From contig NC_065572.1 of the NCBI RefSeq assembly GCF_937616625.2, forward strand, positions 68,074,653 to 68,138,652: a stretch of DNA of 64,000 nt, given 5' to 3'. Source of the stretch: Mercurialis annua. Lineage: Eukaryota; Streptophyta; Magnoliopsida; Malpighiales; Euphorbiaceae. The position numbers and the translations under genes are program-made. How positions within the stretch are numbered: the stretch's first letter is position 1; the number at the start of each line of letters is the position of its first letter. The notes under the pieces were generated by a model. That model worked only from the letters and a program-made list of their open reading frames with translations, made no database searches and was not told the origin of the DNA. Shown here one piece after another: positions 24,290 through 35,120 of the stretch.

Positions 24290-25695
24290 TATTTTTTTAC
24301 AAATAATGTTGTTGTGTAAATTAATTATTTTAATAAATTATTTCATTTTAATTTATTTATTTTCGATTCACATTTAATTTACTTTTATTAAAAATTAATA
24401 AATTTAATTAGTCAGTTAGTTTATTTTTGTTTTATAATAAATTATTTTTGTTTTTATTAAATTTTAATAAATTATTTAATTAGACTAAATAAATATTAAT
24501 TTATAATTAATGCACTAATAATTTATTTTAGGTTAGTTTACTTTAAGTTCACATTTTTTTTACATTTTACATTAAATTATTTTTAATTTATATTTTGTTT
24601 ACATTCATTTTATTTTAAATTTACTTTAAATATAAATTCGATTTAGTTTTATTAAAATCATATATAATTTTTCTCAATTTACTATTAGTTTATTTATTAT
24701 TTTGTAAATTTATTTTTATGGTGTAAATTTTTAATAAACTAATTTGATTAATTTTAACTTTATAATCAATTTAATAAGAATTTATTTTAGGTTAGTTTAC
24801 TTCAAGTTTGTATTTGGTTTACTTTAAGTTTATTTTAAACTTACATCCAATTTAATTTCATTGAAAACTTTAATACTTTTATCATTAGTTTATTTGTTAC
24901 TTTATAGGTTTATTATTGATAGTGTATATTATTTACAAATTAATTTAATTAGAATAAATTAATTTTGTATTTATAATCAGTTTACTAATAATTTAATTTC
25001 AACTAGTTTATTTTGAGTTCACGCTGAATTCACATTAAGTTCACATTGGGTTTACATAAATTTCACATTGAGTTCATATTGAGTTCACTTTGAGTTCACA
25101 TTGAGTTCACATTAAGTTCAGATTGAGTTTACATTGAGTTCATATTGAGTTCATACCGACCACTACAATAAACTTAGATAGTTTATTTTCAATTTATCAT
25201 TAGTTTATTTGTTACTTTATAGGTTTATTATTGATAGTGTATATTATTTACAAATTAATTTAATTAGAATAAATTAATTTTGTATTTATAATCAGTTTAC
25301 TAATAATTTAATTTCAACTAGTTTATTTTGAGTTCACGCTGAATTTACATTAAGTTCACGTTGGGTTTGCAGAAGTTCACATTGAGTTCATATTGAGTTC
25401 ACATTGAGTTCATATTGAGTTCAGATTGAGTTCACATTGAGTTCATATTGAGTTCATACCGACCACTACAATAAACTTAGATAGTTTATTTTCAATTTAT
25501 TATTAGTTTAGTTGTCTATTTGGAACTTTATTTTTAAACTATAAATAAATAAATAAATCAATTTGATTAGACCAAATTAATTTTAAATTTATAATAATTT
25601 ATCAAAATTTATATGAAATTTACATTGAGTTTACATGAAGTTCACATTGAGTTTACATGAAGTTCATATTAAGTTTACATTGAGTTTACACAGTT
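24290..25695. repeat. Tandem array inside the Mutator-like element, left part
   Basis: Two nearly identical units of about 315 and 305 bp (24881-25195 and 25196-25500) start ATCATTAGTTTATTTGTTAC and end in CATACCGACCACTACAATAA plus about 35 bp. More diverged units flank them (about 24670-24880 and 25501-25695). Within each unit is a 11-12 bp minisatellite of the type ATTGAGTTCAC, repeated up to about ten times (for example 25041-25155 and 25371-25455). Confidence 0.85.
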
Positions 25696-26850
25696 CACTA
25701 CTAAAAAACAGCCATTTAGCGACGGATTTTTCCGTCGCTAAATGGCTAAATTCCGTCGCTAAACTCGTTTAGCGACGGATTAGCGACGGACAACGTCCGT
25801 CGCTAAATATCTGGTCGCCAATTTTGCAGCGACCGAATACTTTTTTTTTTGCGACGGATTTAAAAAAATTTGCGACGGATTTTGCGACGGATTTAAATCC
25901 GTCGCAAATTTTTAAAAATAAAAAAAAAATTATTTTTTAATTAAAATCGTAAAATGAAATATTATTTAAACGGTCAACCCCCGTCACACACCCACTGGCT
26001 ATACAACACACACCCGCACTGACCCGCAAATATCGCAAATTTTCCAACTTCCCAGTAGGTCACCCATCCTTCACATTACTCCCATACACTCCTCTTTAAC
26101 TTTGTAGTTCCCCCGCGCGTGACTCCAACTTATCCAGCTCAGATTCTTGTTTTATATCTATGTATATTATATTTAAATATAACAAAAAGGTACTCCCGCA
26201 ATTTACTCCCATATTATATAAAATAATTATTTTTTCATACTAATTATTTTTAAATAAAATAAATTATTTTTTAATAATTATTTTAAATAAAAACAACAAA
26301 TTATTACTATTACACTTTACTCCCACATTCTAATATAATAATTTTGTTATAAATAATTATTTTATTAATAAATAATTATAATAAATAATTAATTATTTTT
26401 AAATAAATAATTATAATAAATAAATAATTATTTTTAAATAAATAATGATTTTATTAATAAATAATTACAATAAATAATTTTTTAATAAATTGTTTTATAA
26501 TTAATATTGTTTTTATTAATAAATATTTGTTTTAATAAATATATTTTTTAATTATAATTTTTTAATAAAAATAATACTTTTAGCGACGGATTTAGTAATC
26601 CGTCGCTAAAAGTAAGCATTTAGCGACGGACGTGGTATTCCGTCGCTAAATGTATTACTTTTAGCGACGGATTACAAAATCCGTCGCTAAAAGTGAAAAA
26701 CAAATTGGCGGGATTCATCCCGCCAATTTTCTTTAGGATTTAGCGACGGATTTTGAATCCGTCGCTAAATCCGTCGCAAATTTTGATTTTAGCGACGGAT
26801 TTCAAATCCGTCGCTAAAATCCGTCGCAAATCGACTGTTTTCTAGTAGTG
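25696..26850. mobile_element. Non-autonomous CACTA (En/Spm) element
   Basis: The left end is CACTACTAAAAAACAGCCAT. The right end, on the minus strand, is CACTACTAGAAAACAGTCGA. Both are followed by TTTAGCGACGG or TTTGCGACGG. The flanks are GTT on each side (25693-25695 and 26851-26853), the 3-bp duplication expected for CACTA elements. Both subterminal regions are packed with GCGACGG/CCGTCGC motifs, about twenty in all, many paired into hairpins. The core of about 650 bp is AT-rich apart from a GC-richer 5S-like block. At 1155 bp and without a long ORF it depends on an autonomous partner. Confidence 0.92.
26046..26110 (-). other. 5S rRNA-like segment (degenerate, antisense)
   Basis: On the plus strand, ACTTCCCAGTAGGTCACCCA followed by TCCT matches the reverse complement of the 3' part of plant 5S rRNA at 23 of 24 positions, as I recall that sequence. 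It continues with weaker colinear matches (ATTACTCCC, CTTTAACTTTGTAGTTC) to the region around the 5S internal promoter. So a 5S-derived piece on the minus strand lies in the CACTA core. It is too degenerate to be a working 5S gene. Confidence 0.6.
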
Positions 26851-27290
26851 GTTTGTTTTAAATTTAAATTAGATTTTACTTCAATAAGAACATAGATAAT
26901 TTACATTTAGTTTACTGTTAGTTCATTTGTCACTTAATGAGTTATTTTTTATATATAAATTAATAATAAATTAATTTGATTAGAATAAATTAATTTTAAT
27001 TTTCTAATCAGTTTAATAGAAATTTATTTTACTTCATATTTACTTAAGTTTACTAAAGAAAAAAATAAAAAACAAACAACATCTTCAATGGCCATAAATA
27101 TTAATTAATTTGTCATTTTAAAAGTATATTTTCAATAGTATATGAATTTTAGTAATTGAATTTAATTTGGCTAACTTAATTTCAACTTTATAATTAATTT
27201 AATAAAATATAGTTTAAATTAGTTTACTTTCATTTGACATGCAGTTATATTAAATTTATGTTTAATTTAGCAAAGAGGTATTAAATAATT
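26851..27290. repeat. Tandem array inside the Mutator-like element, right part
   Basis: After the CACTA insertion the array resumes with diverged units sharing AATTTACATTTAGTTTACTG, TTAATTTGATTAGAATAAAT and the TTTAATAGAAATTTATTTTA type tail seen left of the insertion. This shows the CACTA element landed within the array. Confidence 0.6.
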
Positions 27291-27707
27291 AAACGAAATT
27301 AATATTAAATTTTTTTTAGTACAAATTAAAAATATAATTCCACTTCTAATGTACATGTAACATCTCTAATTCACGTACTTTCCAAACTGTTCGGAGGACA
27401 TGTACCAACTCACACATGAAGTATTGAATTTTGTTTTGACCTCTGGCTTAATTAAAACATGGAACCATCCTCTTTAAGATAATTTTAACTCGATTATTTG
27501 ATGTTCAGTTGATGTAAAATAATATTGTCATTTATTAAAATTTGAAATATCAACTTAAGCTTCCATTATTTGAGACTCTAAATTATACGTGCACTTGCTT
27601 TAACATAATCATTACTGTCCTAATTATTTCAAAGACTACTAATCCTATATACAATTTAATGGTGATGTATAATCAGGTAATTGAATGAGCAGGTCATACA
27701 TGAACAT

Positions 27708-27773
27708 GTAAATATGGTGGAGGTAATACTTAGCATGACAGTAAATATGGCGGAGGTAATACTCAGCATGACA
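27708..27773. repeat. 33-bp tandem duplication
   Basis: Two adjacent 33-bp copies, starting GTAAATATGGTGGAGGTAAT and GTAAATATGGCGGAGGTAAT, differ at two positions. They lie inside the right arm of the Mutator-like element. Confidence 0.9.
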
Positions 27774-27989
27774 CGCATGAGCAAATAAAAATAGGAGAGA
27801 AATTATTGTGTGCAATAGAAACACAATAGAAAAATAGTACCATAAGGATATAATAGGAATGAAAATTATTAAAAGGTAGACATGAAAACTTTTTTTAGAA
27901 ATTGAGGGATTTTTGCAAAAAAGAAAAAGCTGAGTGATTTATACAAACTTTTGAGATTTTGGGTGATTTGGTGTAATTTTCTCTTTTAA

Positions 27990-28257
27990 AAAACAAACAC
28001 GGCTCTCGAATATGTGTCTCGGAGTTAAATAAATTTATTTTTATTTTTTTGTGTCAGTTAGATTCAAAATTTATATTTTTGGAGTTTAATAAATCCTCTC
28101 AAATTTATATTTCGGGGTCAAATAAGTCCACATTTTAGATGTACAATTTGAGGTACGAACCTAAATTAAGAGAGTTTTGTGTCTAATTGACCCAAAAAGT
28201 TAAAATGACTTATTTTCTCCCGAGACACTCATTTGAAAGCTGTGTTGACTTTTTGTT
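27990..28257. mobile_element. Inverted-repeat element (MITE-like)
   Basis: The left part, ACACGGCTCTCGAATATGTG then TCTCGGAG, is matched inverted by ACACAGCTTTCAAATGAGTG then TCTCGGGAG at the right. AT-rich arms with further inverted similarity (GTGTCAGTTAGA versus GGGTCAATTAGACA) lie inside. The exact ends and the target duplication are unresolved because the flanks are A-rich. Confidence 0.5.
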
Positions 28258-29170
28258 CATTTAAAAATTGAATTTGTGGCTAACAATGCCTAGTTCAAGT
28301 AGCTAAGACACATCAAATGTATTTATGAGATTTTGGTTTCGAGTTTTTAAAAATGATTTAAAAATATGATTCTATCTTTATAAAAAAAATTGAATTAGTG
28401 GACGAACTAATAAGACCATCGGTTTTCAATTTGATTGTCGATTCAACAGGTTTGATCGCTGGTTCAACCAATTGAATAATAACACCTGAAATATAGAGTT
28501 CGACAAGAGTTAGGATTTTGGTTAACATTCAATTCAATTAGGTTAACTACCAGATCAAGCGAGGGTTCAGCCCGAATCAACTCATTCAACGGATTTTCAG
28601 TTTTTAAGGTAAATCGAGCATGACAGCATACCAATTCTCAATTTAATCAGTGGGTCTAATTCGATTTTAAATCATTGATTGAAATGATTTAAGTTTATCA
28701 TATTATGGCATCTATATTGGTATTCTTTTATCAAAAAATTATATGTATTTAAATTATAAAAAATAGTTATTTATATATTAAATTGTCAAAGTTGAATTTT
28801 TTATTAAAAATATAAAAAATTTAGAGTTTAAAATTTATTTTATAATTAATTATATAACTATATATTTATATTTGATTATAGCATTCTAATTATAATTACT
28901 TGAAAATGTCACAGAATTTAGTTGATTGATCCTTGCGAACAAATGAAAAGAAGTGCTTTGCTAAATTGGAATATGCTTTCTACCAACCATCAGCACTCCC
29001 ATTTTTATTTTAATTCAAGACATTGGATTTTGATTTTTACCTAATTTAGGTTCACAATCTTCTGCTTCTTAGTCACGTGAGGCATGTGCAGAGATTCTCA
29101 CTCCAATCCCTTCTTATAATATATTCATGTACCTTAAAGTAAGTTTTAAGGTTCTTAATCTACTACCTAT

Positions 29171-29290
29171 GTTGCACGGAAATAGAAACGTTCAAATGCC
29201 GAAAAAATAAATATTGATAAATTTCCACAATCTATAAATTTTTAAATATTCTTTCAAAAAAATAAACTAATACCAAGAAAGAAAAAAAAC
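29171..29290. mobile_element. MITE end fragment, GTTGCACGGAAA family
   Basis: Contains CTATGTTGCACGGAAATAGAAACG, a clear copy of the family end, but no matching right end was found before the RING-ligase gene. It is probably a truncated copy. Confidence 0.35.
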
Positions 29291-29555
29291 CAATGGAACT
29301 GGTATTTTCTTTAAAAAATACATGTGTAGTTTGATCAACTTTCTTACCATTTGATTCTACAATACATGACAACATGCACTCATGCCAAAGTCTCTTCACT
29401 TCCAATTCTATATGCGGATTTTAGAGTGTTCTTCTTCTTCTTCCCATGAGAACTGTCTATAAATAAGGCAGTCTTGCATTTAATAAGACACGTCTTACAG
29501 TGAGAAACTATGGAATCGAGCTCATTAGCATCTTGACGCACAAAACCATGTAGAT

Positions 29556-31446
29556 TCACGATGTATATACTTCAACGCCAGCAGTTTTTGTTACCTGGCA
29601 AATTGGGCAAGCATCTACAAACCCTGCACAATCTTTACACAGGCACAAATGTCTGCATGGCAATAACAAAATAAGCGCTTCCTTCGTCTTACAAGCTCGA
29701 CAAATTATCTGCATTTTAACTTCCGGGACGTTAAAATCGTTCTGGTTAGCATAAGAGGCTGCAGTATCTACCCCGCTGTCTCCGCAACCTTCCTTTCCGT
29801 GAATAGCACTCTGCGCCATGACATGCTTCAGATTACTCTTCAAAGCATTTACTACAGACTCGTTATATTTTGCTCTATACTGCCACGACTGAACTTGTGC
29901 ACTGATTTGGTTTATTCTTTCAACCAGTTCATTGTTCTTGCGGTTAATGTTTTGTATTTCAACTTCTTTTTCAAGTAGCTTCCGACCGATTCCTGTTTCT
30001 ACAGCAAGTAAGAAAGAAGCTGTATGTCTTTCTCCCAATTCCCTCATACTTTTTCTCATGCTGTCTTCCTGTTAAGAAAGAATCCTGGTAAATATATGCA
30101 GCTGCTGTAACATCCTAACGCTAGGAAAAGCTTTAAGACTTAGAATGTGAAAATTTTATTCTCTAAGCTCAAAAACTATCAAGGTCTTTAAATTTATTGC
30201 AGGAGTACGTGTTTGCGGGACTGCCACTTTTGAAGGTTAAAAGTTCCTTTCTTATGACAAGAGTTAGTCACCAACAGAAAACAATTTATATAGTTGAAGC
30301 ACATTCAATCTTTTACGAGAATAGGCTATAGATATAAAGTTTTCAAGTTTTAGAAGTGTCCCTGAATATGAAAACAAAACACCAAAATGTAGCACTCAAT
30401 AAATTTTCGTGCAACAAAGGTCACGAGTTAACAAAATAAATACCCATTTGAAAGTAATTTTACTATATGTGCACCAGAAACCACATGCAAGTTAGATAAG
30501 GTATAAATTTGTGAACAATACTATATAGTTGAACTATAACATTAAAATAATACCTGAAGTTTCATTTGGAGATGAAGCTCGTCTTCTTGCCGATCAGTCT
30601 CAACCTTAAGATTGTCAAGTATAGCCATAATAGGTTGGACATTTATCTTACTTCCACTTGGATGTGTAACGGGAGAGTTATATTCTTCTTCCTCACATGA
30701 TAGTTTTAGTCCAATTGATACGGGATTAGGATTCACAATAATTCCAAGTTGACCAGCTTCATATTGATTGCTATTATTGTTCGATGATGAATGGCGTTTT
30801 TGCGCACTGGGAATAATCTGCGAATCCCTTACTCTTTTAGCAGGCCTCTGCATGATAGTAGCGTGCTCATTTCCTATGTGATTCATGGGACCTCTGATGC
30901 ATCCAACTCCGTCTGCAAAAGATAACATCACTATGTAAACATTGACAAGAAATGCATTTCAAGATATCTAACAATTTTCTGACGATTGAACCATATTACG
31001 ATAGCAGAACTGTACAAGACAATTCCCCTCTATCATTGGTATTGAACTTGCTATCAAGTGAACGCAAAACAGAGTTAAAATCATTTTCAAGCCTTAACTC
31101 CACCTTACAATGCACAAATCAAACATGAACATTTGTACCGGATGACTAAGTTCGCAATGCAATAAGCATATCCGTAAACCTCCCATTAAATCATATTAGA
31201 AACACAAGATAACATCCATTAACTTTTGATAATAACTTATTGAACACCCGAGCATGACACAATCTACAAATGCCCTTTTACACAATTTAAGCTGCAGTCT
31301 ATAATACAAAACAGGTTGAGATTCATTCGGAGGGACTTACTTTCTCCAAATAACTGCAGTTGAGGAAATGCATTGACTTCACCATGGAGGTGAGTTTCTT
31401 CAAATGAGATTGGAAACACAGAATTACTGTTATTACCTCCAAACAT
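29556..31446 (-). CDS. BOI/SBP1-type RING E3 ubiquitin ligase
   Basis: Three exons on the minus strand: 31446-31341, 30912-30554 and 30068-29556, giving 325 aa. The start MFGGNNSNSVFPISFEE precedes a Gln/Asn/Ser-rich stretch with a basic KRVRD cluster. A coiled-coil zone follows in exon 3 (ETGIGRKLLEKEVEIQNINR, WQYRAKYNESVVNALKSNL). The last 50 residues form a C3HC4-type RING: CRAC, then CRHLCLCKDC, then CPICQ. This order (variable head, coiled coil, C-terminal RING) is that of Arabidopsis BOI and BRG proteins and S-RNase binding protein 1, which act in stress tolerance and restrain cell death or gibberellin responses. Which BRG it matches is not resolved. Confidence 0.92.
30290..30425. mobile_element. 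MITE, GTTGCACGGAAA family, in the RING-ligase intron 2
   Basis: GTAGCACTCAATAAATTTTC followed by GTGCAACAAAGG at the right end is nearly identical to the end of the copy at about 45090-45225 in the membrane-protein gene. The left boundary is approximate. Confidence 0.5.
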
Positions 31447-33659
31447 GATTCTACACAAAAAGGAAAACTCACACTCATTAGTCCAATTTATAATCAGAAT
31501 TACAATCACAATCTCAAACACATCCACATAGCATACATATAACAACAGAACCAAGTATTGTTGGATAACCAAATAATACAAAAATCCAGTTCTTATGAAG
31601 AAGAACATAACAATCAAAATGAAAGATGCCCACATAAATTAACAAAGAGGGCCCTTAAAATGTTGATAAAGATACAAACTTTGAATCAAAATGACAGCAA
31701 ATTTACCTTAAAAAAGATCTGGGTGGAGATAAAAAGAGATGGGAAATGGAGAAAAAGAAGCAATATGGGTGATTTGTTGAATGAAGATGGTGGAGGATGA
31801 GGAGGAATGGGAAAAGGGAAGCGTAGAGGAGGTAAAGTAAAGAAGAAAACGGAAGAGTCCATTGGCACGGGGAAATGTGAGGGTTAATGTTGTTGGCATT
31901 GTTGTTGTAAATCTAATCTTCATCACTCTCAAGGTTCTTATTACACCCATTACTTTTCCTTTTCTTACCTGTTTTACTTCTTCTTCAGCCTCCAATTTTT
32001 CCTTTTTATTATTTATGTTTTTCCTTTTTAATCAACTTTTTCTTTTTTGTTAGGAAGTTTTTCCCTTTTCTAATCTCATGTACTTGTCGTGTATAGACAA
32101 TAACATCCATCTAATTACAACTATATTTAGTTCATATAAATATATTTTAATTTCATAATATTTTATTCAAATATGAGCTAATGTATCTAGACGTTTTTTA
32201 ATATAAATAAATAAATAAATTGAGTCTGAATTTTGTGTTATTTGAATTTAAAATATAAAAAAAAGAGGAATTTGTATACCGTTACTATATTTTTAAATTT
32301 ATTGATATAAATATTGTAAAATTTTAAAAATTACACTGATACTTTACCCATTTAATACTTTTTACTTTACTTTAATTTCATTTCTAAAAATATTGCATTT
32401 GAGAAAAACACCATAAAACATCGCTGGAGTCCGATAGCTGGTCACTAGAATTTGATCGGAATTTTTTTAGGCCAATGGTGATCATCAACGTGGTCAATAC
32501 ATGATCAACACGTGCTATGTTCAATGTTGACTTATAAACTGTTGATTTTTGTTAGCTTTTATGATTGAATATTTTTTAAATATTTTTATGTGTATTTTAA
32601 GTGCGTGTTTTTGTCTTTTTAATGTATTTTTGAATGGTTTTCTTGTGTATTTTTAAATATTTTTAGTATTCTTACATGTCTTGGTTTTTAATGTATTTTT
32701 TAATATGTTTTTTTAATAGGGAACAAATATTATTTCAATTTGGTGAGAAAACATTGAAACTCAAAATACCGAAGCTCATAACGGGTTCATCATGTTAAAC
32801 AACATTGTGTTTAATTTTCATGTTCTTTGCTTTTTAATTTTTATCTCCTTGTATGTGATCTTTTTCATTAATATACCTCCGTTAAAAAAAATTTGTATGT
32901 TTTAGGATTATTTTTATTTTTTAAGAATAACTCTATTTTCTTATTAACATGTTTGTTTTAATTTAACTAGAATATCAATTTTTTTAATATTGTATCCAAC
33001 TTATATAATTTTCCGTAAAATTAATAAAATACTTTAAACAAACTTTAATATAAAACTCTTTTTATGAAATTGAGTATTTATGAAAATTATATTAATTAAT
33101 AAAAAGTATAATTTTATTTTTATTTATTTTTATAAAAATATTAAAAGAAAATTGAATACTTCTTCCTTTCCATTAAAAATAAAAAATAGTTAATTTACTT
33201 ATTTAATAAAAATAAAAGATATTATCGCAAATTAATTATAATTCACTAATTTTTTAATTCGTTTGTAATTTTAACTTTTTATATTTTTATTGGATGGAGG
33301 GAAAATATATTTAATAAATAATTGTAAAAGACGCTAAAAAATTCATTTTTGTTTTCTTGAAGAGGTACTTTAACTTAATTTAATTTTTTAATTTTGTATG
33401 TTAATCATTAATTTTCCATTTTCACGAAGGATAAATATACTAAAAAATAGTCCGAATCTCATTTGTTTATCACCACCTTCAAATTTAGAAAAAAAAACAC
33501 CGTCATTGGAAATAAACACAATCAATGAATAAAAATAAACCAAAATTACCACTTCTTCATTTTAAATTCTGGATGGCTAAATTTTTGTTGAAAAATGAAT
33601 TAAAAATATATCAAATAGTCATTTTATGCTCTCCATCAGATTTATACAAGTGTCCGTTG
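31447..33659. other. RING-ligase 5' region and AT-rich spacer
   Basis: On the minus strand, 31860-31705 is a pyrimidine-rich stretch ending AAG before gtaaat. It could be a 5' UTR exon with an intron up to the coding exon at 31446. From about 32050 the DNA is AT-rich with no supported gene. Confidence 0.45.
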
Positions 33660-34499
33660 TCAATACAGTATGCTATCTTGTAAGAATTCCAGCTTGATGG
33701 ACTCATAGTAAGTGAGAGTGTTTGCCCGGTGTCACTCAAAGTTTCAGAGCCATCTGAGGATGTTAGTGAACAAATTCACTCTCTTGACTTAGAATGTCAA
33801 GTGGCCAATGAAACTGAAAGTACTCCGGCGTTTAATTCTTTGTCTAAAGAAGATGATGTTCAGAAAGAGGTTGATCTGGAGTCCGAACAGGATCTGGAGA
33901 CACCTTCGCTGGAGAAACTATCCCTTGATCCCCAGGATGCTAAAAGTCCAAAACCAATTAGTCCCAAATCGAATGAGTATGGACTTCCTCAAAATACTAT
34001 ATCATCAGATGGAGATCTGCCGAAGAGTGGACTATCCGAGCGAGAGAGACAGCATGCCACTTGAAAATATGCTGGATCGTGGTCAAAATACTAGCACTAA
34101 TTGCAGTATATCTAGCCCCGGAGACACCCAAGCAACTGTTTCTGCCCAAACTAATCGAGAGTATGCGAATCCTTCAGCGACTAATCAGATTGTTATGGAA
34201 CATGCATTTCCAGAGCAACAGAAACTAGGCAATAGTGGTAGAAAGTGGCATCAAAGGAATAATTCTAACAGCTGCAACCGCAGCAGCAACAACAATTGGT
34301 GGTGCAACAGCAGCAAATACCATATCAGCAATCCTATCAGCAACAAAATCTAGTTTATGCACAACAGCAGCAGCAGAAGCTGGGCTTACAACGACTTCCA
34401 GATCAACAGTCACAGTTGCAATTGCAGCAACAGCAACAGTGTCACCAACAACAAACACCCTCAGAACAGCAACTTTCACTTGAGCAGAATCAAGAATAG
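33660..34499 (+). pseudogene. Broken coding relic of a Gln-rich protein
   Basis: Protein-like sequence runs here in shifting frames. An acidic, Ser-rich segment (SLKVSEPSEDVSEQ to SGLSERERQ, ending at 34064) is followed by a second frame (DSMPLENMLDRGQNTSTN, 34045-34260). The first frame then resumes with a strongly Gln-rich tail (QQQQLVVQQQQIPYQQSYQQ, about 34270-34498). An upstream in-frame TAA lies near 33680, and no clear start or splice signals join the pieces. It reads like a decayed copy of a large Gln-rich protein gene. I do not recognise the parent; a PB1/Phox-Bem1-type Gln-rich plant protein is a weak guess. Confidence 0.5.
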
Positions 34500-35120
34500 C
34501 CAAAGCATCAAATTTACATTTCACGCGTCTAGGTGTGTAAACATGTTTCTGAAATCGTAATCCAAAAGGAAAACAAGCAAAAACAAATATCAAACAAGAG
34601 GAATTGGTCCTAAGCACTGACATGAGTATTGACTATCAGGAAAAAAAAATACAGTATGTATTTAAATCAACTAGCTTCGCCAGTTGTAAGAGAAAAACAA
34701 TGTTCAATTTTCATGTGGAGTTTTGTTAGTCAAATGGGGGTTGCTAGATCATATTTAGATCTTTTGATCACAGAAGCTCTGATATCATATCAAATAACTA
34801 ATTCTTCTAAAAACTCAAGCTGCTATATAAGACCTCAATTATAGTTATCATTGTCTCTAACACTACCAAAGTAACTAGACAACAACACCTACTTCTTGCC
34901 TAAGACTCCTACACAATTATGCCATGTGCGAAATTGCAATTACAAGTAAATTATGAACCCCAATACAGTTGAAACAAAATCTTGAAAACCAGATTAAAAT
35001 TAAAGATCTAATTTAGTATTAATAAAAGGTGCATACAAACATAATCATTAGACTAAAACCAAAAGCTAGGAAATGAAACAGAACTAGAGAACAAATTACC
35101 ACTTAGCAGCACAAAGTCAA
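34500..35120. other. Spacer, no feature seen
   Basis: About 620 bp of AT-rich DNA between the Gln-rich relic and the end of the F-box pseudogene. I see no gene, RNA or clear repeat. Confidence 0.5.

Larger units (their letters stand above)
23921..27983. mobile_element. Large non-autonomous Mutator-like element carrying a tandem array and a nested CACTA
   Basis: The left end starts GGGTAATTTACACAAATCCC. The right end, read on the minus strand, starts GAGAAAATTACACCAAATCA. The two ends stay alignable for about 80 bp, including an identical TTTTTCTTTTTTGCA and a shared ATCACTC/ATCCCTC. Both sides are flanked by TTTTAAAAA (23912-23920 and 27984-27992), a perfect 9-bp duplication. Total length is 4063 bp, or about 2.9 kb without the later CACTA insertion. 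No transposase ORF is present. The inside is an AT-rich tandem array. Its left edge lies 317 bp from the PPT start codon. Confidence 0.72.
23605..29555. other. Intergenic region dominated by a nested transposon
   Basis: Six kb between the PPT 5' end and the RING-ligase 3' end. The PPT promoter and leader lie in 23605-23920. From 23921 to 27983 lies a Mutator-like element with a tandem array and an inserted CACTA element. Next come another inverted-repeat element (27990-28257) and AT-rich DNA with a CGGTTCAACC-style patch at about 28420-28690. No gene is supported. Confidence 0.7.

Noticed and set aside
26046..26110. Functional 5S rRNA gene
   Set aside because: Only the 3' region matches well; the internal promoter part is diverged and the 5' half is missing. 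Kept only as a derived fragment.
25696..26850. CRISPR-like array from the repeated GCGACGG units
   Set aside because: The repeats are inverted, irregularly spaced and bounded by CACTA ends with a target duplication, in a plant nuclear genome.
31264..31635. Long ORF containing the RING-ligase first exon
   Set aside because: Its upstream half is leader or intron sequence; the family start MFGGNN and the donor at 31340 define the coding exon.
34225..34623. Minus-strand ORF of 132 codons, Ala/Val-rich
   Set aside because: It is the complement of the CAG/CAA-rich Gln tail of the relic at 33660-34499; repeat codons keep all frames open.
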